Source of the DNA: Mucilaginibacter sp.
GTDB lineage: Bacteria; Bacteroidota; Bacteroidia; Sphingobacteriales; Sphingobacteriaceae
Reading direction: 5' to 3'
DNA: 64,000 nt
Assembly: GCA_031292485.1 (NCBI GenBank)
Contig: JARLHA010000048.1
Location: 1 to 64,000, forward strand
Numbering within the stretch: the stretch's first letter is position 1; every line of letters begins with the position of its first letter. The translations under genes and the position numbers were made by a program. The notes under the pieces were generated by a model. That model was not told the origin of the DNA. It saw nothing but the letters and a program-made list of their open reading frames with translations, and searched no databases. This document shows, piece by piece, positions 1 to 7,889 of the stretch.

Positions 1-121
1 AAAATAATAGTTGTTAAACCGGACAAAAACATCCGCTCCAAGGAGCCTATCTGTACAACAACTTTACGCTCTTTCAAACCCTAACTCAGAGGGGTCACTT
101 TAGATTGGCGAAGAGGGGTCA
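1..121 (-). mobile_element. Partial insertion-sequence end, IS21-like
   Basis: The stretch holds two direct copies of AGAGGGGTCA (88-97 and 112-121), 24 bases apart. The outer copy ends exactly where the neighbouring ATPase reading frame stops looking like protein. Read on the minus strand the element would begin TGACCCCTCTT. IS21-family ends are known to begin with TG and to carry several internal repeats of the terminal motif, so this is inferred to be such an end, with the transposase genes lying left of the window. No transposase is visible, so the family assignment is tentative. Confidence 0.5.
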
Positions 122-1943
122 ATATTAGTGGTATATCCACTAACTCCTTCAAATCGTATTTATCGTCTTTCTCTATAAGATTATCTATTTTTTCAAATTC
201 TTTATGAAGTAAGTTTTCTCTACACTCCTTGTTAGACAAGGAATTGTAAATGTCTTTCAACTTTTCATTATAACGATCCTTTAAACCTTTGTGGTCAATT
301 CTATCAAGTTTTAGCCCTTTAATTTTTGCAAATACATTGCTTTGGTTTAATAGAAGATTATACTTTCCTAAAAGTTCTTCCTCTTCTTGTTCAATTATGA
401 ATTCAACAAGGTCAATAAAATAGTCAACGGTTTCATCTTCTGTCAAACTATTTGCATTGGCAAACTCAGCCAATTTTCCTTTCGCTGAAATAGTTTCACA
501 TAGTTTTTCAATATCTAATTTCTCACTTTCGAATATTTCAAAATCGAGCATTTCATACCAATTTAAGAAATGGTCTTTGCAAGGAATTCGGTCACCGATT
601 ACTTTATAGGCAAAATCGTAAATTTTGTCCACGATTTCCTCTTTGTTTTTGGTTCTTCGGTCCACATATGGAATATATACTGAACTTAAAGACTTTCTAT
701 GTTTATCTAATTTCAATGACTCATCAAGTTCAATTAAATTAGTGTTGAAAATGCCATCCTTAATGGGATTGAATATTTCTTTCACGAACCATTTTTTAGT
801 TTCAGTATCATCAATGTCGGGATTAGTAAACCGACAAATATTGAACGCTTCTGTCCATTCGTTATCCTGGACAATTTCTAAAAGTTTTTTAAATGCAATT
901 TTTGCTTCAACAAGTCTTTCTCTATTTTCTTCATCAAATGCAGTTAATTCTATTCCATCTCTTTCCCTGTTTGGAACAAACTTTTCACTATGCACTAAAA
1001 CTGGAAAATTGAATTCGCTTGTTCCTATCATTGGAAAGGCACAAAAAAGCCTTGGGCATCTTTCCGGGAAGGAAAGCAGTTGAAATTTATTTTCTTTTAC
1101 TTCTTCAATTGGAAAAGCAATTTCAGTCTCTTCTTCAATAATGTTTCCTATTAGTTTATCTTCAAAATGTTTGTCGTTTTTATGACAACTTGTTTTGATC
1201 ACTATGAGGTCATCGATATCATTTTCTACTTCGGCACGTTTGAATGTCAATTTGGTTGTTGAAGTTCTACGGTCAATTACTTCAACTTCCGTCAATTGAG
1301 GTCTAAAAGTTAAAACATATGGTATTAATTCCCTAAAACTTTTAATTCCATCATCAATAGTATCTTGTCCTTTAAGAGAAGAGTAGGTGTTTTCAATTTG
1401 ATAAGTAAACGAAGTTTGAAATTCATCTTCTGGAAGTTCCTCAAGTTCTTCAAGATTTTCTCTATACTCTGCCTCTGATTCTTTTATTGATTCAATTAAA
1501 AAATCCTTGTCGTTTCTTTCACTTCTATCAAGGTGAAAGCTGAAACTATAAAGTTGCTCTTCATCTTCTATTATGCCTTCAATTTGAATAACCTTAGAAA
1601 GTATATGTGTCGAAATAAATCCCGTTCCAAATTGCCCAATTACACTTTTCTTGTGGGCTGCTTCCTCATCTTTGGTCGAATCCGGCATAATAAGGTTGTA
1701 TGCTTCGTCCAGTGAGAAAGGTTTTCCGTTATGGCTAAATTTTAATTTGTCCGCGGTTATTTCGAACCTTGCTTTTATATTGTCGCCTAAATCGCTTGCA
1801 TTTTGAAGTAATTCCCATATCCATCTTTGTCGCAAGTCGTTTGATTTGCTAAGGATTGGTTTTAAATGTTCCAGTACCCTTTTGGCAGGAATGCTATAAC
1901 TTTTTTGATCTTTAAGGTCTTTAAGTTTATTCTGTATACTCAT
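81..1943 (-). CDS. GHKL/HSP90-like ATPase, C-terminus truncated by IS end
   Basis: The 620-residue protein has an N-terminal ATP-binding fold of the HSP90/sacsin type. The N-box ELLQNASD has E44 and N48, HNGKPF lies at 71-76, and the glycine loop GQFGTGF lies at 103-109. The rest is charged, helical and without membrane segments. The last twelve residues (from T609) and the stop codon are encoded by the adjacent IS-like end, so the natural C-terminus is missing. Relatives are commonly much longer and often sit in defence or accessory islands (family knowledge); the function here is unknown. The truncated product may still fold as an ATPase module. No upstream operon partner is seen: the next gene is divergent and 350 bases away. 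Confidence 0.8.
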   Translation of the reverse strand: MSIQNKLKDLKDQKSYSIPAKRVLEHLKPILSKSNDLRQRWIWELLQNASDLGDNIKARFEITADKLKFSHNGKPFSLDEAYNLIMPDSTKDEEAAHKKSVIGQFGTGFISTHILSKVIQIEGIIEDEEQLYSFSFHLDRSERNDKDFLIESIKESEAEYRENLEELEELPEDEFQTSFTYQIENTYSSLKGQDTIDDGIKSFRELIPYVLTFRPQLTEVEVIDRRTSTTKLTFKRAEVENDIDDLIVIKTSCHKNDKHFEDKLIGNIIEEETEIAFPIEEVKENKFQLLSFPERCPRLFCAFPMIGTSEFNFPVLVHSEKFVPNRERDGIELTAFDEENRERLVEAKIAFKKLLEIVQDNEWTEAFNICRFTNPDIDDTETKKWFVKEIFNPIKDGIFNTNLIELDESLKLDKHRKSLSSVYIPYVDRRTKNKEEIVDKIYDFAYKVIGDRIPCKDHFLNWYEMLDFEIFESEKLDIEKLCETISAKGKLAEFANANSLTEDETVDYFIDLVEFIIEQEEEELLGKYNLLLNQSNVFAKIKGLKLDRIDHKGLKDRYNEKLKDIYNSLSNKECRENLLHKEFEKIDNLIEKDDKYDLKELVDIPLILTPLRQSKVTPLS

Positions 1944-2052
1944 TCTGTGAAATGTCAGTTTAATATCGCGTATAACTATTAAGCTTTAGATCAAATATAT
2001 CTGTTTTTTGTTCTATGCTAACTAATTCCCTCCAAACAAAAAGGGAGAATGC

Positions 2053-2150
2053 TCCCGCTGTCCGAAGTGTTCCACTTCGGATGAGCTATGCCCGGATTCT
2101 CTGACTCCATTGCCTGTCTGCGGTCCACAAGCGGGGAGGTTTGCGGCAGC
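2053..2150. repeat. Dispersed palindromic repeat family A, copy 1
   Basis: A repeat of about 100 bases whose core is a perfect inverted repeat, arms TCCGAAGTG and CACTTCGGA around TTC (2061-2081). It is followed by GAGCTATGCCCGGA and a less conserved tail ending GCGGCAGC. Three more copies lie at 2830, 5370 and 6519. It occupies most of the 350-base gap between the ATPase and the next gene; nothing else is visible in that gap. It resembles a REP-type element, but no family name can be assigned. Confidence 0.8.
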
Positions 2151-2294
2151 CAGAAAAGCACCAACAAAGACTAAAAATTATTCTCTACTAAATTAAGAAT
2201 CAATGTCGAATTGTAAATTGTTTAAAATGCTTTATATTTATCGTGTAAGCCGCTTCATCCATTTTACAGTTTTTAACGATATCATACTCTTTTA

Positions 2295-2741
2295 ATGGCC
2301 CGATACAAAACAACCTACAGCAAGTCTACTGGACTGTTTTCCAGTACGCGTTGGCATTGTTATATATATGACAGAAAGGATGAAGCCGAATATTCTGGAA
2401 TGGGTAACACTAAAAAAGAAGCCAGGGACGATGCATGGGATTCTGTTTACAGTAAAAATAGCGTATCTTCCTATTCAGGATCGGAACCAACCTCTAGTGG
2501 GAAAAGTAATGATTTTATCACAACCTCCTTTGTGTTTGGAGGTTTCGGACTTTTCCTTGCTTTCGTTGTAGGCTTATTCAAAGGTTGCGGACTATTTTAT
2601 TATGATGTCCACGACCCAGGAAGTTTATATCTTTTTAGTATTGATGACGCTGTAAAGGGTTTCTGGATGCTGCCAGTAGGTGGTTTTATCATAGGTTTGT
2701 TTGTGGCACTAATACATGCACTTAGAATAAAAAATAAGTGA
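2295..2741 (+). CDS. Hypothetical two-span membrane protein
   Basis: A protein of 148 residues, not recognised. The first 55 residues are polar and contain a stretch around YSGMGNTKKEARDDAWD that loosely recalls the small alpha/beta fold of double-stranded-RNA-binding domains (weak resemblance only). A Ser-rich linker leads to two hydrophobic segments, about residues 75-98 and 121-142, separated by a short loop that follows a GCG pair. It stands alone between repeat copies, with no operon partner. The predicted arrangement is a cytosolic N-terminal domain tethered to the inner membrane. Confidence 0.6.
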   Translation: MARYKTTYSKSTGLFSSTRWHCYIYDRKDEAEYSGMGNTKKEARDDAWDSVYSKNSVSSYSGSEPTSSGKSNDFITTSFVFGGFGLFLAFVVGLFKGCGLFYYDVHDPGSLYLFSIDDAVKGFWMLPVGGFIIGLFVALIHALRIKNK

Positions 2742-2770
2742 TATCACAAGTTTTCCGTCCGTCTTCTCAT

Positions 2771-2790
2771 CTTCTCGCGCTAGTATGCAG
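2771..2790. repeat. Short repeat family B, copy 1
   Basis: CTTCTCGCGCTAGTATGCAG is found again at 4315-4334. Here it directly precedes repeat family A copy 2, so two repeat types sit side by side in the spacer. Confidence 0.6.
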
Positions 2791-2829
2791 CCCCCTCGCT
2801 CCCGCAAGCAATTTTTCGCTGCCGCAAGC

Positions 2830-2925
2830 CTCCTAGCTGTCCGAAGTGTTCCACTTCGGATTAGCTATGCCCGGAGTCCCCCCGGAACGCTGGGTCCTGT
2901 TCCAGAGTCCTGCGGCGGCCCAAAA
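2830..2925. repeat. Repeat family A, copy 2, with a family C-like tail
   Basis: The same palindromic core as the 2061 copy lies at 2840-2860. The downstream part (GGAACGCTGGGTCCTG, then CCAGAGTCCTGCGG) instead matches family C at 7964-7996. The copy therefore looks chimeric, or the families share a module. It ends a few bases before the stop codon of the next minus-strand gene. Confidence 0.7.
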
Positions 2926-2930
2926 GAAGT

Positions 2931-4214
2931 CTATTTGTTGACTGAAGATATCAGGACTTGCACGTCTTCATCAGAATATATAAGGTAACCGCCTGGATTT
3001 GGATTCTCATTGCCGAAATTAATTAACATTTTACCAGGCCCCCATGCCTGTTCTTTGAATATAATATTTTCCAAATTATCCGGCAATACGAAACTTAGCA
3101 TTGCATGCGAGTCTTGCTGGTTTGTACTGAAGACATATGTTGTATTAGGTTCCCATGTGAACTTATAAATGACGTTGGCTTTCAGGAAACTCTCACCAGG
3201 TTCAATAAGGGGATAATTGACGTTATTCGGTGAAGGTTGCTGGGTTTGTGTTGCGGGCGATGACGAACTGCTATCCGATTGAGTGGCAACTTCTCCAGAA
3301 GTTTGACTTTCGCTCGGCTCCAAAACTTTAACGACTTCACACTGCCCCTCTATAACATCTACATTAAGCTGCCAAGTTTGGCCTTCATCATTTTTAAAAA
3401 TGAAAGTGCGGTTACCAGCTTGTATAATTACCGGAAACATATACGAATCGCCGCAAGATGGATGCATGAGTAAGCCGGGGGTAGGAATTTTTCCAAGTAA
3501 GGTAGTATCATTATAAACCTCAATCCTGCAATACTCACAATCACGATAAAAAGAAATCTCGCCGTTACCGTCGCCATACGGATTTAGCGGCGAAACTTGA
3601 GGTTGCGACTGACCCGTTTGGGAACTCGTTGTATTTATCGTCTGTGAAACTATCGGATTATTCGGCTTCTTTGATGATGATATAAAAACAGCAATACCTA
3701 CGGCAATAATCAGTAAGATTATAACTATAACTCCTGCATTTGAAGAAGCGGGTGTTGGGGTGAAATTAGAAGCAGTAGAAGAGGAATTACTATCTTCACT
3801 GTCATATGAACTGGTATGATAACTGTAGTCATCATCTGAATAATCAGCCTGATATGAATCATATTCTTCAGTACTGCCCTCGTCTTCATCGCTATGGTTT
3901 TCATATTCGTCATCTTCATATTCGTCGTTTTTAACTCGGCCATTGCCGCCACACGACTGACACTGACCTGTACCGCTACATTTTGGGCAAGGTTTAGTAT
4001 CTGAGATATCAGAGTGTCCGAATCCGAGGGTGATTACACTTTCAATCATCCTTGAAGCTTCCGCGATTAACGAATCATCGACCTCACCTTCGCCGTGGCA
4101 AAAATCACACCTACCATCGCCTCTAATCGGTTTAAACGTGAAATAATTTTCTTCGGCTACTGTATCGCAATGAGGACAACACTTGTAATCTTTGCCAGAA
4201 TCATCGTAACTCAT
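2931..4214 (-). CDS. Membrane protein with DnaJ-type zinc-binding cysteine motifs
   Basis: The 427-residue protein begins with a cysteine-rich domain: C12/C13/C16, then three CxxCxGxG units typical of the DnaJ zinc centre, at 36-43, 76-83 and 85-92. A strongly acidic, Ser/Tyr/Asp-rich stretch (95-150) follows, then a single transmembrane helix (about 161-180), a Ser/Gln/Pro linker, and a C-terminal region of about 230 residues holding CEYCRIEVY and other scattered cysteines. There is no J-domain, so it is not a DnaJ. Cysteine motifs on one side of a membrane helix and a beta-rich domain on the other suggest an envelope-anchored protein. Function and partners are unknown. Confidence 0.7.
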   Translation of the reverse strand: MSYDDSGKDYKCCPHCDTVAEENYFTFKPIRGDGRCDFCHGEGEVDDSLIAEASRMIESVITLGFGHSDISDTKPCPKCSGTGQCQSCGGNGRVKNDEYEDDEYENHSDEDEGSTEEYDSYQADYSDDDYSYHTSSYDSEDSNSSSTASNFTPTPASSNAGVIVIILLIIAVGIAVFISSSKKPNNPIVSQTINTTSSQTGQSQPQVSPLNPYGDGNGEISFYRDCEYCRIEVYNDTTLLGKIPTPGLLMHPSCGDSYMFPVIIQAGNRTFIFKNDEGQTWQLNVDVIEGQCEVVKVLEPSESQTSGEVATQSDSSSSSPATQTQQPSPNNVNYPLIEPGESFLKANVIYKFTWEPNTTYVFSTNQQDSHAMLSFVLPDNLENIIFKEQAWGPGKMLINFGNENPNPGGYLIYSDEDVQVLISSVNK

Positions 4215-4312
4215 GATAGTGAATTAATCGGTTGTGGGATAAGGATTTGCTAACAAATATAAGGAATGATTTTTATAAAATTTCCACATAGTTGGAGTTT
4301 AAAAATGAAAAT

Positions 4313-4420
4313 CCTTCTCGCGCTAGTATGCAGCGCAAAGGCCAAAAGCGTGGCGTACTAGTGCGCCGCTGACAGGTAACGAACGGTGCAGATTGCGCCG
4401 ATTGCAGCGCCAGGTTCGGT
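4313..4420. repeat. Repeat family B, copy 2, with inverted arms
   Basis: It begins with the same words as 2771-2790 and continues into an imperfect inverted repeat, GCGCTAGTATGC against GCGTACTAGTGCGC, followed by GCGCCGCTGACAGGTAACGAACGG. It fills much of the 285-base gap between the zinc-motif gene and the zeta-like pair. No gene is seen in the gap. Confidence 0.55.
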
Positions 4421-4473
4421 TTAAACAATGCCTTTAGCAAACGATACTTTAAAAATCACCTGCCTGCGGGGGA

Positions 4474-4502
4474 TTGATTATAAATAAAAATGCTTAATTT
4501 TG
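4474..4502 (+). promoter_or_regulatory. Candidate promoter for the zeta-like pair
   Basis: TTG (4474-4476), 18 bases, then TAATTTTG (4495-4502), matching the Bacteroidota -33/-7 pattern TTG...TAnnTTTG. The first ATG lies three bases further on, so the transcript would start at or very near it. Confidence 0.45.
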
Positions 4503-4505
4503 TTC

Positions 4506-4739
4506 ATGCCTGTACGCAAACCATTGTACCAATTGTCGATGCAAGAACTGGCCGAACTGATGCAGCCGGTCGACCGTGCGTTGCGCGCCCAAAAGCTCGA
4601 AAAAGGTTTGTACAACGTTTACAGCGGCAACACCGCCAATAAAGCAGTTTTAATCCGCGACTATGCCGACAAGACAGAGCGGGTGCACGTCAATATCGCC
4701 ACCGGTGCCACCCGGACCTTGAGCCGCCGCATTAAATGA
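4506..4739 (+). CDS. Small protein, putative antitoxin partner of zeta-like kinase
   Basis: A basic protein of 77 residues. The ATG at 4506 is preferred over the in-frame TTG at 4500, because the promoter box ends only three bases before it. No known domain is recognised. The N-terminal half is helical (SMQELAELMQPVDRALRA) and the C-terminal half is short strands ending in TLSRRIK. Its stop codon overlaps the start of the zeta-like gene (ATGA), which points to translational coupling. The role as antitoxin is inferred only from this toxin-antitoxin-like layout. Confidence 0.65.
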   Translation: MPVRKPLYQLSMQELAELMQPVDRALRAQKLEKGLYNVYSGNTANKAVLIRDYADKTERVHVNIATGATRTLSRRIK

Positions 4740-5341
4740 TCCCCCAACTTTATGTTTTCGCCGGCCCTAACGGCGCTGGTAAAAGTAGTTTTTCCGAATG
4801 GTTGCTTGGCCCTGGTATTCCAGTTTTCGATGGCGACGAGGAATTCGCCAAACTCCGAAAGACGTTCAACAGCACCGATAGCGGCACCTTGTATGATGCC
4901 GTGAACGGTCATATTTTTGACGACTGGAAACAATTACAGCTCAAAACAAAAGCGGATTGCGCTTTTGAAACCAATTTCCGCTCGGTTGAGGTTATGAACA
5001 CCATCCGTCAATTTGCGAATTACAGTTATGAAACGAATTTGTATTTTTTTGGACTGGATTCCATTCAGGCAGCTATTGAACGTGTGCGGTTGAGGGTAGC
5101 AGAAGGCGGCCATGACGTCAGCCTTGAAAACATTAAGGCTAATTATGACGAAGGCTTGAAAAACCTCCAGGCGTATTTTAGCGATTTCGACCGCGTGAAC
5201 TTACTCCAAAACTTCGCCGGGATCAATGAACCTGCATTGTTTACGCCGCTGATAAAAATAGCGACGGGACAGATCGTTGAGCAAGCCACCAACCTGCCAG
5301 ACTGGGCAGAGCGTTTTTCAGCAACAGCGTTCAGACATTAA
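4736..5341 (+). CDS. Zeta-toxin-like P-loop kinase (COG4185 type)
   Basis: A P-loop protein of 201 residues. Walker A GPNGAGKSS lies at 10-18, an acidic FDGDEEF loop with D32 sits where zeta toxins hold the substrate-binding aspartate, and RVRLRVAEGGHDVS follows downstream. That last motif is typical of the predicted ATPase group related to zeta toxins, which phosphorylate UDP-N-acetylglucosamine or other small substrates (family knowledge). The start overlaps the upstream small gene by four bases. The likely role is a toxin-antitoxin-type or regulatory kinase. The substrate cannot be read from the sequence. Confidence 0.75.
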   Translation: MIPQLYVFAGPNGAGKSSFSEWLLGPGIPVFDGDEEFAKLRKTFNSTDSGTLYDAVNGHIFDDWKQLQLKTKADCAFETNFRSVEVMNTIRQFANYSYETNLYFFGLDSIQAAIERVRLRVAEGGHDVSLENIKANYDEGLKNLQAYFSDFDRVNLLQNFAGINEPALFTPLIKIATGQIVEQATNLPDWAERFSATAFRH

Positions 5342-5369
5342 CCGTCTATTACCGTATTCTTACGAAAAG

Positions 5370-5476
5370 CTTCCGCTGTCCGAAGTGTTCCACTTCGGAT
5401 GAGCTATGCCCGGAGTCTCTGACTCCATTAACTGTCAGCGGGCCATCTTGATAAATCGGTGCGGCAGCGGGAGATT
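5370..5476. repeat. Repeat family A, copy 3
   Basis: The palindromic core lies at 5379-5399. It is followed by GAGCTATGCCCGGAGTCTCT, GACTCCATTAACTGTCAGCG and a tail ending GCGGCAGC, close to the 2053 and 6519 copies. It lies between convergent genes. Confidence 0.8.
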
Positions 5477-5487
5477 TTAGCCTTACG

Positions 5488-6312
5488 TTATTTGTTTTTC
5501 ATTATTTTTTGAAATTCATCCTGGGTTAGAATTTCTAAAAATTCATCTCGAAAGTGATATGCTGATACATACCCGGCTGAGGCAACGAAACTGATCACCC
5601 AGGTTGTTTTTCCCTTCCATAATTTAAATGCACAAATATCTGTCGCGGTAATAAAAGGACTTGTTTCACCTAAATGTTGATGTGAGGATGCCTTTATCGG
5701 ATCTATTCCGCCAGTTCCCAGGGGGATAAGATTATTATGAAGCTTTGTTTTTTTAATTATAGTATTGTCTTTGTCGAAATTGATCAGGTAATCATTTCCT
5801 AATAATACTTCATCCGGTGCGGTTTGCGCAGTGATGACATATACTCTTTTTGTCCCATTTTCTATAATAGGAACAAGATTTAAACTGGTATTTTGATAAA
5901 ATTTAAAAAGCATGTCGGTTGAAACAGCCTGTGCAGCTTTTGTCCGGATGGTGTAGAACTCTTTTTCATTTTCGGTGAATTTTCTTGTAGTAGTGTCTAT
6001 ACTGTATTTGGACGAGTCTAAACCATGGTCGAACTTAACTGTCGCTATTACTACCGGATCCTCATTTTTAGAAAAAAAGACAGTGGTCAATGCTTTATTA
6101 GTCTCATAAGAAAAATATCCACCTGATAGCAGCTTCTTCACTGCGAAACTGGAGGCGAAGATCTGTGTACTATGACCTGATGCCCATTCGGAATGATAAA
6201 GCATTTCCCCCTCTGCGTAAATGCTATCAGCAATATGTCTCAGCTCGTTTTCTTGTGCTGTTGCGTTTTGCGCCAGTATAAATAGGGTAATCAATGTAAA
6301 CAGCTTTTTCAT
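5488..6312 (-). CDS. Secreted hypothetical protein
   Basis: A protein of 274 residues starting at MKKLFTLITLF. This start is chosen over an upstream in-frame ATG because it gives a clean signal peptide ending near ATAQEN. The mature protein is soluble, with no cysteine motif or membrane helix. It contains an NGTKRVYVITAQT strand and a C-terminal SFVASAGYVSAYHFRDEF segment that loosely recall periplasmic substrate-sensing folds. No family is recognised. It stands alone, flanked by repeat copies on both sides. Confidence 0.65.
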   Translation of the reverse strand: MKKLFTLITLFILAQNATAQENELRHIADSIYAEGEMLYHSEWASGHSTQIFASSFAVKKLLSGGYFSYETNKALTTVFFSKNEDPVVIATVKFDHGLDSSKYSIDTTTRKFTENEKEFYTIRTKAAQAVSTDMLFKFYQNTSLNLVPIIENGTKRVYVITAQTAPDEVLLGNDYLINFDKDNTIIKKTKLHNNLIPLGTGGIDPIKASSHQHLGETSPFITATDICAFKLWKGKTTWVISFVASAGYVSAYHFRDEFLEILTQDEFQKIMKNK

Positions 6313-6518
6313 TAATTGTGAAACGGTTTGTAAATATTTTGTAAATATAAATAACCTTGCGGATTTTGGATAACACGATGGCAATTAGAACGAATTGGTT
6401 TTTAAACGATCAGACCTAAAGTCAGAGAATGAGGCAGCGAGATTATTTATTTATGATCCCAACCATAAACATGGTTAACATTAACACAAACACAAGAACT
6501 ACCCACAACTTTAACGAA

Positions 6519-6626
6519 GCTCCCGCTGTCCGAAGTGTACCACTTCGGATGAGCTATGCCCGGAGCCGCCGACTCCATTACCTGTCAGCGGGCCATCACG
6601 ATCAATCGGTAAAGGCAGCAACGGCA
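6519..6626. repeat. Repeat family A, copy 4
   Basis: The core palindrome lies at 6529-6549, with TAC instead of TTC in the loop. The same flanks as copy 3 follow (GAGCTATGCCCGGAG, GACTCCATTACCTGTCAGCG). It ends next to the stop codon of the following minus-strand gene. Confidence 0.8.
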
Positions 6627-6630
6627 AATA

Positions 6631-6978
6631 CTACATTTCCTTCCACGACTTAACAAACCTTAGCGTATCCGCCTTAACGGGCGGACTAAATTCATCAATT
6701 TCAGAAACATCGTACAGGTCGTCCACTAACTGATAGATCACCGTTTCCAGATACCTGGAACCGCCGATGCCATCGTAGCGGCGGGCAATGTGCTTATCAA
6801 AATCTTTTACGGCCGAGAAGATCTTGTAATAAGTTTCCTTCACATCGCCATTAGTTGCTTTCCATTCCTCTAAAATTGCGGCAAAGCTGTTAAGTCCTTT
6901 TTCAAATTCTATCAGTAACCCTTTATCCATCAACTGGCGGGCTATCTTTTTGTCTTTCTTTGGCAGTTCGTAATACAT
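6631..6978 (-). CDS. Hypothetical cytosolic protein
   Basis: A protein of 115 residues, not recognised. It is mostly helical and charged, with the conserved-looking segment FDKHIARRYDGIGGSRYLET and a tryptophan near the C-terminus. It has no signal peptide, membrane segment or metal motif. The ATG at 6978 is the only plausible start. It is a single gene between repeat copies with no operon partner. Confidence 0.6.
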   Translation of the reverse strand: MYYELPKKDKKIARQLMDKGLLIEFEKGLNSFAAILEEWKATNGDVKETYYKIFSAVKDFDKHIARRYDGIGGSRYLETVIYQLVDDLYDVSEIDEFSPPVKADTLRFVKSWKEM

Positions 6979-7049
6979 AACATTATATCATAAATTCAAG
7001 ATAAATATCGCGGAACTTACGCTAAAAAACAATCCCAATCACCAATAAT

Positions 7050-7098
7050 TCCGTCCCCTGCAGGGTCCTGCGCCAACAGCCTTGCGGAGACACTATTG
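7050..7098. repeat. Repeat family C-like fragment
   Basis: CCGTCCCCTGCAGGGTCCTG followed by CTTGCGGAGAC resembles the CCGTCCCCGCAGGGTCT units at 7752 and 7890. It is a short, degraded copy. Confidence 0.4.
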
Positions 7099-7174
7099 AA
7101 CTTCTGGTCAAGTATTTGAGACGAACAGTCAAACAACTTAAAATAATAAGCATTAGCTTTATGGAAAAATATTT

Positions 7175-7600
7175 ATGAAATCTTTAAAAATCAGAACCTG
7201 GATCCTGGGCATTTTTATGTTTCTGTTTGGTGCATTAAAATTGATAGATCCGTTTAACGGCTGGTTTCATACGCAACTCATTACCAGTGGCATCGGCGAC
7301 TTCGCATTTCCTTTTGGCGTAGGTACAGAAATCACCACCGGGCTGATCCTGTTATTGGCATTGATTTTTAAAGACAAAATGCCCGCCAGGCGGTTTTTCG
7401 TTTTCATTATTTTCGGCTCGTGCCTGGTAGTGACTACCCTGATCGTGGCCGTTTATGTTCATCTTCAGCCAAACGTGCCGGCGGCGGTTTTGCCCCTTGG
7501 TATAAAACCGCCGGTGATCCCGCTGTCGGTAATGATTTTAGCTGTGGCAAATATTTTTTATACAATAAAACTGTACAAAACAACTTCCGGGGCAGTTTAG
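7175..7600 (+). CDS. DoxX-like small integral membrane protein
   Basis: A protein of 141 residues with four hydrophobic helices (about 8-27, 49-66, 73-93 and 113-133). It opens with an FLFGALKLIDPFNGWFH segment typical of DoxX/SURF-type membrane proteins. Members of that family are linked to quinone or thiol redox and often act with other envelope proteins, but no partner gene is adjacent here. The start is preceded by a weak TAGCTTTA box. The family call rests on topology and the N-terminal pattern only. Confidence 0.65.
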   Translation: MKSLKIRTWILGIFMFLFGALKLIDPFNGWFHTQLITSGIGDFAFPFGVGTEITTGLILLLALIFKDKMPARRFFVFIIFGSCLVVTTLIVAVYVHLQPNVPAAVLPLGIKPPVIPLSVMILAVANIFYTIKLYKTTSGAV

Positions 7601-7628
7601 CTTTATAAACCATTGTGGCGACACCAAT

Positions 7629-7889
7629 TCAGCGGCTTGGCACAGCAAGTTGTGTTAAAACATGTCCATCATACCGAAACACGCCGTCTACGGAGCCAAA
7701 CCAAATACTGCTATCATTTGCTGCTAAAATGCCGCAGATCATTCCTTCTTTTCCGTCCCCGCAGGGTCTCTCGCAGAGGACCCTGCGCAATGAAATGCCT
7801 CCGGGAAAAAACAACAGATTTTCGCATACCGGCAAGTTTGCTCCAGACCCTGCTAAATATTTACGATAATTAATATTCGGATTTTCATT
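7629..7889 (-). pseudogene. Remnant of a two-component-regulator propeller protein
   Basis: Minus-strand reading gives two pieces of protein-like sequence. The N-terminal piece (7807-7889) includes NYRKYLAGSGANLPVCENLL. The C-terminal piece (7629-7751) includes SIWFGSVDGVFRYDG, a textbook regulator-propeller repeat found in Bacteroidota hybrid sensor kinases. A family C repeat (7752-7806) separates the pieces, and another family C repeat lies at the 5' side. No kinase, signal peptide or further propeller blades remain. It is read as a decayed fragment rather than a working gene. Confidence 0.55.
7752..7806. repeat. Repeat family C, copy 1
   Basis: TCCGTCCCCGCAGGGTCTC, then GCAGAGGACCCTGCGC, then AATGAAATGCCTCCGGGA. 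The unit contains the inverted words GCAGGGTC and GACCCTGC. An almost identical unit follows at 7911-7966. It interrupts the propeller remnant without breaking its frame. Confidence 0.75.

Noticed and set aside
625..1083. 152-codon open frame on the plus strand
   Set aside because: Lies antisense inside the GHKL ATPase gene and has no protein-like features; a composition shadow.
2785..2988. 67-codon open frame on the plus strand
   Set aside because: Consists almost wholly of repeat families B, A and C.
6429..6653. 74-codon open frame on the plus strand
   Set aside because: Runs straight through repeat family A copy 4 and into the end of the next gene; not protein-like.
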